A DNA stretch of 9,221 bases, from the NCBI GenBank assembly GCA_022701965.1, contig JAKONL010000347.1, positions 1 to 9,221 of the forward strand, written 5' to 3'. Under the pieces are notes generated by a model. It was not told the origin of the DNA, made no database searches, and saw only the letters and a program-made list of their open reading frames with translations. The stretch comes from Burkholderiaceae bacterium (GTDB lineage: Bacteria > Pseudomonadota > Gammaproteobacteria > Burkholderiales > Burkholderiaceae). Below are positions 5,988 through 9,221 of the stretch, in pieces; position 1 is the first letter of the stretch, and the number at the start of each line of letters is the position of its first letter. A program made the position numbers and the translations under genes.

Positions 5988-6338
5988 TCAGTGCGCGTCG
6001 AGCAGTTCCACGTCGAACTTCAGCGTCGCGTTCGGGGGAATCACGCCGCCCGCGCCGCGTGCGCCGTAGCCGAGCGCAGCGGGAATGACCAGCGTGCGCT
6101 GTCCGCCGATCTTCATGCCTGCGACGCCTTCGTCCCAGCCCTTGATGACCTGGCCGGCGCCGAGGGAGAACGCGAACGGGTCGTTGCGGTCGCGGCTGGA
6201 GTCGAACTTGGCGCCCTGTACGCCGTCGTTGTAGAGCCAGCCGGTGTAGTGCACGTGCACATGCTGGCCGGCTTTCGCTTCGGCGCCGTCGCCGATGACG
6301 GTGTCTTCGTACTGCAGGCCGGATGGGGTGGTGGGCAT
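5988..6338 (-). CDS. FKBP-type peptidyl-prolyl cis-trans isomerase
   Basis: This 116-residue single-domain FKBP catalyses isomerisation of Xaa-Pro bonds and helps protein folding. With no signal peptide it should be cytosolic. Nearly every canonical pocket residue is visible: Tyr31 in HVHYTGWL (28-35), Phe45-Asp46 in KFDSSRDR (44-51), PFAFSLG (54-60), GQVIKGWDEGVAGMKIGG (62-79) with Val64, Ile65 and Trp68, then LGYG (89-92) with Tyr91, VIPPNATLKFDVELL (99-113) with Ile100 and Phe108. It lacks the extra insert (IF domain) of the SlyD type, so it is a FkpB/FklB-unlike minimal FKBP. An AAGGAG site lies five bases before the ATG. It is downstream of the winged-helix gene on the same strand, across 67 bases with no clear promoter or terminator, so it may be part of that transcript. 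It ends at a strong terminator. Confidence 0.96.
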   Translation of the reverse strand: MPTTPSGLQYEDTVIGDGAEAKAGQHVHVHYTGWLYNDGVQGAKFDSSRDRNDPFAFSLGAGQVIKGWDEGVAGMKIGGQRTLVIPAALGYGARGAGGVIPPNATLKFDVELLDAH

Positions 6339-6405
6339 GGACGCTCCTTGATGTCGATGGATGGGAGAGGGAAGGAACGAGTTTAACGACGCCGGCCGTG
6401 GCGAT

Positions 6406-6795
6406 TCAGCCCGGCGCGACGCCCTGCGCGCTTCGATTCGCTTCGCCGGCCGGGCCGGACGCTTCGTTCTGGAGCTGCGCGACGATCCCGGCCTTGCGGG
6501 CCTGGCTGCCCTGCCACTTCGCCGCGAAGGCCTGCAGGTCCGACAGGCGCTTGAGCAGGTCCTGGCCGCTGAGGGTGAGGCAGTAGCCGTCGCTGCCGTG
6601 GCTCACGATGCCTGCTTCGCGCAGTTCCTTGATCCGCGTGTTGAGCGTGTTGGGCGTGATGCTGCCCACGCTGTCCTGGAGCAGCCGGAAGGTCTGCGCA
6701 TGGCCGTCGCGCAGTGCCCACAGCACGCGCAGCGCGTACCGTGCCTCCAGCAGCGCGAGCAGCTGGTTGACGGCGGCGTTCTCCTTCGTGCTCAT
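6406..6795 (-). CDS. HxlR-like winged-helix transcriptional regulator, coupled to psd
   Basis: This 129-residue protein has a compact winged-helix DNA-binding domain at about residues 8-95. The segments ARYALRVLWALRDG (18-31), FRLLQDSVGSITPNTLNTRI (36-55) and ELREAGIVSHGSDGYCLTLS (57-76) line up with the HxlR/MarR-like pattern of helix, recognition helix ending in L-x-x-R-x-K/R-E-L, and a wing. The N-terminal cysteine that redox-sensing HxlR proteins use is absent; the only cysteine is Cys72, in the wing. The tail after residue 96 is low-complexity, rich in Ala, Gly and Gln. Its ATG overlaps the psd stop as ATGA, so the two genes are almost certainly cotranscribed and coupled. The target is unknown; control of psd, its own operon or envelope genes would be a reasonable guess. 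The DNA-binding call is good, the family name less so. Confidence 0.82.
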   Translation of the reverse strand: MSTKENAAVNQLLALLEARYALRVLWALRDGHAQTFRLLQDSVGSITPNTLNTRIKELREAGIVSHGSDGYCLTLSGQDLLKRLSDLQAFAAKWQGSQARKAGIVAQLQNEASGPAGEANRSAQGVAPG

Positions 6796-7643
6796 CGCGT
6801 CGCGTAGTCGGCCATCGGCTCGCCCAGGCGGACGGGACGCGCCGGCGCCCAGTCGGCCGCGAACGCGAGCGCCGGAGCGGGGAACAGCATGACGACCGTC
6901 GAGCCGAGCAGGAAGCGCCCCATCTCCTCGCCCTTCTTCAGGGCGATCGTGCGATCGTCGTACCGCCACTCGCGGACCGTGCCGCCGCGCGGCGGATTGA
7001 TCACGCCGTGCCAGACGGTCGCCATGCTGCCGACGATCGTCGCGCCGACGAGCACCAGCACGAACGGTCCCTTCGCGGTCGCGAAGACGCACACCACGCG
7101 TTCGTTGCGCGCGAACAGGCCGGGCACGCCGCGCGCGGTCGTCGGGTTTACCGAGAACAGGTCGCCGGGCACGTAGATCATTCGTTCGAGCACGCCGTCG
7201 CAGGGCATGTGGATGCGGTGGTAGTCCTTCGGGCTCAGGTAGATCGTGGCGAAGCTGCCGTGGTCGAATCGCGCGGCGAGCGCGGCATCGCCGCCGACCA
7301 GCGCCTTCGTGCCGTAGCTGTGCCCCTTGGCCTGGAAGATCTGGTCGCCCTTGATAGGCCCGAACTGGCTGATGGCGCCGTCGACCGGCGAGATCAGCGC
7401 GCTGGAGGCGATGGGCCGGGCACCCGGCTTCAGGGCCCGCGTGAAGAAGTCGTTGAAGCTGGCGTAGCGGGAGACGTCGCTCTCGAGCGCCTCGCCCATG
7501 TCGACGCCGTACTTGGCGACGAAGCGCCGGATGATCCACGTCGTGACCGAGCCCCGCTCCTTGCCGGCGACCCAGCCGGCGAACGAAGTCAGGGCCTGCT
7601 TGGGCAGGACGTATTGGGGCAGTACGGGAAGGCGATCGGACAC
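6792..7643 (-). CDS. psd: phosphatidylserine decarboxylase proenzyme
   Basis: This 283-residue protein decarboxylates phosphatidylserine to phosphatidylethanolamine, the last step in making the main bacterial membrane lipid, at the inner membrane. It aligns along its length with Escherichia coli Psd as I recall it: LPQYVLPKQALTSFAGW (8-24), the FNDFFTRALKPGARPI block, SPVDGAISQFG (89-99), HRIHMPCDG, YVPGDLFSVN and LFARNERV. The C-terminal LGST motif (GRFLLGSTV) is the self-cleavage site: the serine becomes the pyruvoyl cofactor of the small alpha chain. It is shorter than the E. coli enzyme only because it lacks that protein's long acidic tail. The start is a GTG at 7643; no ATG or other start lies in frame between it and the stop at 7682, and the N-terminus matches family expectations. 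No clear ribosome site is seen. It follows pdxH by 61 bases and overlaps the winged-helix gene. Confidence 0.97.
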   Translation of the reverse strand: MSDRLPVLPQYVLPKQALTSFAGWVAGKERGSVTTWIIRRFVAKYGVDMGEALESDVSRYASFNDFFTRALKPGARPIASSALISPVDGAISQFGPIKGDQIFQAKGHSYGTKALVGGDAALAARFDHGSFATIYLSPKDYHRIHMPCDGVLERMIYVPGDLFSVNPTTARGVPGLFARNERVVCVFATAKGPFVLVLVGATIVGSMATVWHGVINPPRGGTVREWRYDDRTIALKKGEEMGRFLLGSTVVMLFPAPALAFAADWAPARPVRLGEPMADYATR

Positions 7644-7676
7644 GGGGGGATGATGGCAGGAGGGGTGGTAGCGGAC

Positions 7677-7708
7677 ATTCTAGGAAGTGCCCGCGCTGGA
7701 CCTGTCAG
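7677..7708 (-). promoter_or_regulatory. weak candidate promoter of psd
   Basis: The minus strand has TAGAAT (7682-7677), five of six to the -10 consensus, and CTGACA (7708-7703), five of six to the -35, in the 61-base gap between pdxH and psd. The spacer is 20 bases, longer than sigma-70 normally tolerates, so either only the -10 is used with an activator or the match is chance. Confidence 0.25.
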
Positions 7709-8406
7709 GGAGCGAGCCGTTCGCGCACCCATGGCGCGCCGTCGCCACTGTCGCGGCGGTAGCGCAGGCGGTCGTGCAGCCGGCTCCTGCGCCCCTGCCA
7801 GAACTCCCAGCGCTCCGGCACCAGCCGATAGCCGCCCCAGTGGGGCGGACGCGGCGGCGAGAGCGCAAAGCGTGCGGCGATCCGCTCGGCGTTCTCCACG
7901 AGCACGTCGCGCCCGGCGATCACCTCGCTCTGCGGACTCGCCCAGGCGCCGATGCGCGAATCGAGCGGCCGGCTCGCGAAATACGCATCGCTCTGCGCGG
8001 CATCGACCTTCTCGACGCGACCTTCGATCCGCACCACGCGCTCCAGCTCGACCCAGTGGAACTGCAGCGCCGCGTACGGGTTGCCCGCGATCTCGTGTCC
8101 CTTGCGGCTCTCGTAGTTGGTGTACCAGACCAGGCCGCGCGGGTCGACGCCCTTGACCAGCACGATGCGCGTCGAAGGCCGCAGGTCGCTGCCGACGGTC
8201 GCCAGCGTCATGGCGTTGGGTTCGGGCACCTTCGCGTCGATCGCTTCGGCCAGCCAGTGCTCGAACTGCAGCAGGGGATCGTCCGCACTGTGCACTTCGT
8301 CGAGTTCGGCGCGCTCGTAGCTCTTGCGGAGGTCGGCCAGGTCGACGGCGTGGCCCGGGAGCGGGCGCGGCGACGGGGACGTCGAGGGACTTCGGGGATC
8401 GGTCAT
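7705..8406 (-). CDS. pdxH: pyridoxamine/pyridoxine 5'-phosphate oxidase
   Basis: This 233-residue FMN enzyme oxidises pyridoxine or pyridoxamine 5'-phosphate to pyridoxal 5'-phosphate, the final step of vitamin B6 cofactor synthesis and its salvage. Family blocks appear in order: [21 protein letters not shown] (66-86), [15 protein letters not shown] (92-106), [16 protein letters not shown] (114-129), [16 protein letters not shown] (142-157), [19 protein letters not shown] (187-205) and [10 protein letters not shown] (209-218), ending in the typical RLAP (230-233). The first 20 residues are Ser/Pro-rich and not conserved. A start at 8406 is used because it gives the family length of about 215-235; further upstream the open frame runs into the neighbouring gene. 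No convincing Shine-Dalgarno is present. It is divergent from the nucleotidyltransferase gene (57-base gap) and leads into psd. The two jobs share no substrate; the pairing is probably just neighbourhood. Confidence 0.97.
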   Translation of the reverse strand: MTDPRSPSTSPSPRPLPGHAVDLADLRKSYERAELDEVHSADDPLLQFEHWLAEAIDAKVPEPNAMTLATVGSDLRPSTRIVLVKGVDPRGLVWYTNYESRKGHEIAGNPYAALQFHWVELERVVRIEGRVEKVDAAQSDAYFASRPLDSRIGAWASPQSEVIAGRDVLVENAERIAARFALSPPRPPHWGGYRLVPERWEFWQGRRSRLHDRLRYRRDSGDGAPWVRERLAP

Positions 8407-8463
8407 GCGGGAATTGTGCGTGATCGGGCCGGGCAGAGCGCGGCGGCGCGGGATACTGGAGCG

Positions 8464-9057
8464 ATGAACGATACGGCTTTGACGGCGGCGGATTCGCCCG
8501 TGGTGATCGTCCTCGCGTCCGGGCGCGGCGAGCGATTCCGGGCGTCGGGCGGCCGGGTCCACAAGCTCGACGCGCTGGTCTGCGGCAGGAGCGTGCGCGA
8601 ACGCACGCTGGACGCGGTGCGGGCGAGCGGCCTGCCCTGGCACGTGGAGGATGAGGGCCACCCGGAGATGGGCGATTCGATCGCAGCCGCGGTGCGCGCC
8701 ACGGCGTCGGCCGCGGGATGGCTGATCCTGCCGGCCGACCTGCCGCTCGTGCGGCCGGACACGCTGCGTGCCGTGGCCGACGCCCTCGACGGCGGAGGGT
8801 GGGAGGCGGTGCAACCGGTCCATGGCACGCCGTCGCAGGCCTCCGCGCGTGGACATCCCGTGGGCTTCGCCGCCTCGTGCCGGCAGGCGCTCTGCGCACT
8901 GCAGGGTGCACCGGGCGCTTCGTCGGTCCTGAAGCACCTGCGTGCGCGGGGATGCGTCCTGACTCTGCCGGTGGACGACGTCGGCATCGTCACGGACATC
9001 GACACCATCGACGACCTGGCGGCGGCCGAGGCGCTTTGGCTCAGCTCTTCGCGATGA
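8464..9057 (+). CDS. MobA/MocA-like nucleotidyltransferase (NTP_transf_3 family)
   Basis: This 197-residue protein belongs to the family that transfers a nucleotide to a small molecule, with MobA (GMP) and MocA (CMP) on molybdopterin as the known members. The nucleotide-binding loop reads [10 protein letters not shown] (16-25), followed by [18 protein letters not shown] (27-44), where Lys34 is the likely conserved lysine. [14 protein letters not shown] (87-100) holds the metal-binding aspartate region that reads DMP or DQP in relatives. GHPVGF (130-135) and TDIDTIDDL (177-185) are the usual C-terminal blocks. The strict LAAGxSxRMG loop of MobA is altered, and no xanthine dehydrogenase or molybdenum genes are near, so its exact substrate is open. 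GGAG lies only two bases before the ATG, an unusually short spacing. The last 17 bases overlap the convergent superoxide dismutase gene. The family call is good, the specific role uncertain. Confidence 0.87.
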   Translation: MNDTALTAADSPVVIVLASGRGERFRASGGRVHKLDALVCGRSVRERTLDAVRASGLPWHVEDEGHPEMGDSIAAAVRATASAAGWLILPADLPLVRPDTLRAVADALDGGGWEAVQPVHGTPSQASARGHPVGFAASCRQALCALQGAPGASSVLKHLRARGCVLTLPVDDVGIVTDIDTIDDLAAAEALWLSSSR

Positions 9058-9221
9058 CCGTGCAGGCGATGCGCGGGCCGGAATTGCCCGAGGGCTGGGA
9101 CATCAGGTCGTCGCGATCGCGGTGGACGACCAGCGCACGGCCGATCACGTTGTTGGCGGCGCCGTCGGTCAGCGAGATGGAATGGTCGTCGACCTGGAAG
9201 CGGGCGACGCCGTTGGCATCG
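9041..9221 (-). CDS. sodC: Cu/Zn superoxide dismutase, C-terminal 59 residues (5' end outside window)
   Basis: The minus strand from the right edge down to a TGA at 9043-9041 encodes the last 59 residues of a SodC-type protein, which dismutates superoxide, normally in the periplasm. The fragment has the C-terminal signature: [17 protein letters not shown] (23-39 of the fragment), whose histidine is the copper ligand of the GRAxVVHxxxDDL motif, then [15 protein letters not shown] (45-59). That second block carries the active-site arginine and the cysteine of the structural disulfide. The usual ACGVI reads ACTVI, a Gly-to-Thr change. The metal-binding loops and signal peptide lie outside the window and cannot be checked. 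It converges with the nucleotidyltransferase gene with a 17-base overlap and no terminator between. Confidence 0.9.
   Translation of the reverse strand, partial: DANGVARFQVDDHSISLTDGAANNVIGRALVVHRDRDDLMSQPSGNSGPRIACTVIAKS

Noticed and set aside
7687..8463. upstream extension of the nucleotidyltransferase frame on the plus strand
   Set aside because: The frame stays open through antisense pdxH only because of GC-rich composition; the family domain begins a few residues after the ATG at 8464.
7589..8911. 440-codon minus-strand frame and 7008-8156 plus-strand frame over psd and pdxH
   Set aside because: Shadows of psd, pdxH and the nucleotidyltransferase; Arg/Pro/Ala-rich with no domain.
1..9221. 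mobile element, CRISPR array, tRNA, rRNA or riboswitch
   Set aside because: I saw no transposase or integrase reading frame, no regularly spaced direct repeats, no tRNA-like cloverleaf, and no long leader that could hold a riboswitch; the gaps between genes are all 121 bases or less.

Overview
The window (GC-rich, about 70% over most of its length) looks like a chromosomal segment of a betaproteobacterium, most likely order Burkholderiales. The grounds are the composition and the resemblance of the Psd, FKBP and PdxH proteins to versions I associate with that order; this is recognition from memory, not a database match. I found no rRNA, tRNA, CRISPR array, transposase or integrase. Eleven protein genes cover nearly all of it, two of them cut by the window edges.

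Left edge (1-1308, minus): an OafA/YrhL-type membrane O-acyltransferase that runs off the left end. Its sampled GC is about 48-57%, clearly lower than its neighbours, so it may be transferred DNA or the edge of a surface-polysaccharide island. Next (1403-4878, minus) is a tight four-gene operon: an SDR dehydrogenase, the N- and C-terminal halves of a split transketolase, and a 3-hydroxyisobutyrate/threonate-type dehydrogenase. The last three genes are joined by two ATGA stop/start overlaps. A GcvA-like LysR regulator (5000-5899, plus) is divergent from it. This is the classic layout of a regulated catabolic locus: two NAD(P)-linked oxidoreductases flank a transketolase that moves a two-carbon unit. 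The substrate cannot be read from the sequence, and no kinase, aldolase or transporter is present here. It is the best candidate for an undescribed pathway. A hairpin with a U-tract (minus strand, 1331-1355) ends the operon.

A perfect bidirectional terminator (5936-5973) separates this accessory half from a housekeeping half. There, on the minus strand, are pdxH (PLP synthesis), psd (phosphatidylethanolamine synthesis), a small HxlR-like winged-helix regulator overlapping psd by ATGA, and an FKBP-type prolyl isomerase. Divergent from pdxH is a MobA/MocA-like nucleotidyltransferase, which converges with and overlaps by 17 bp the 3' end of a Cu/Zn superoxide dismutase at the right edge.
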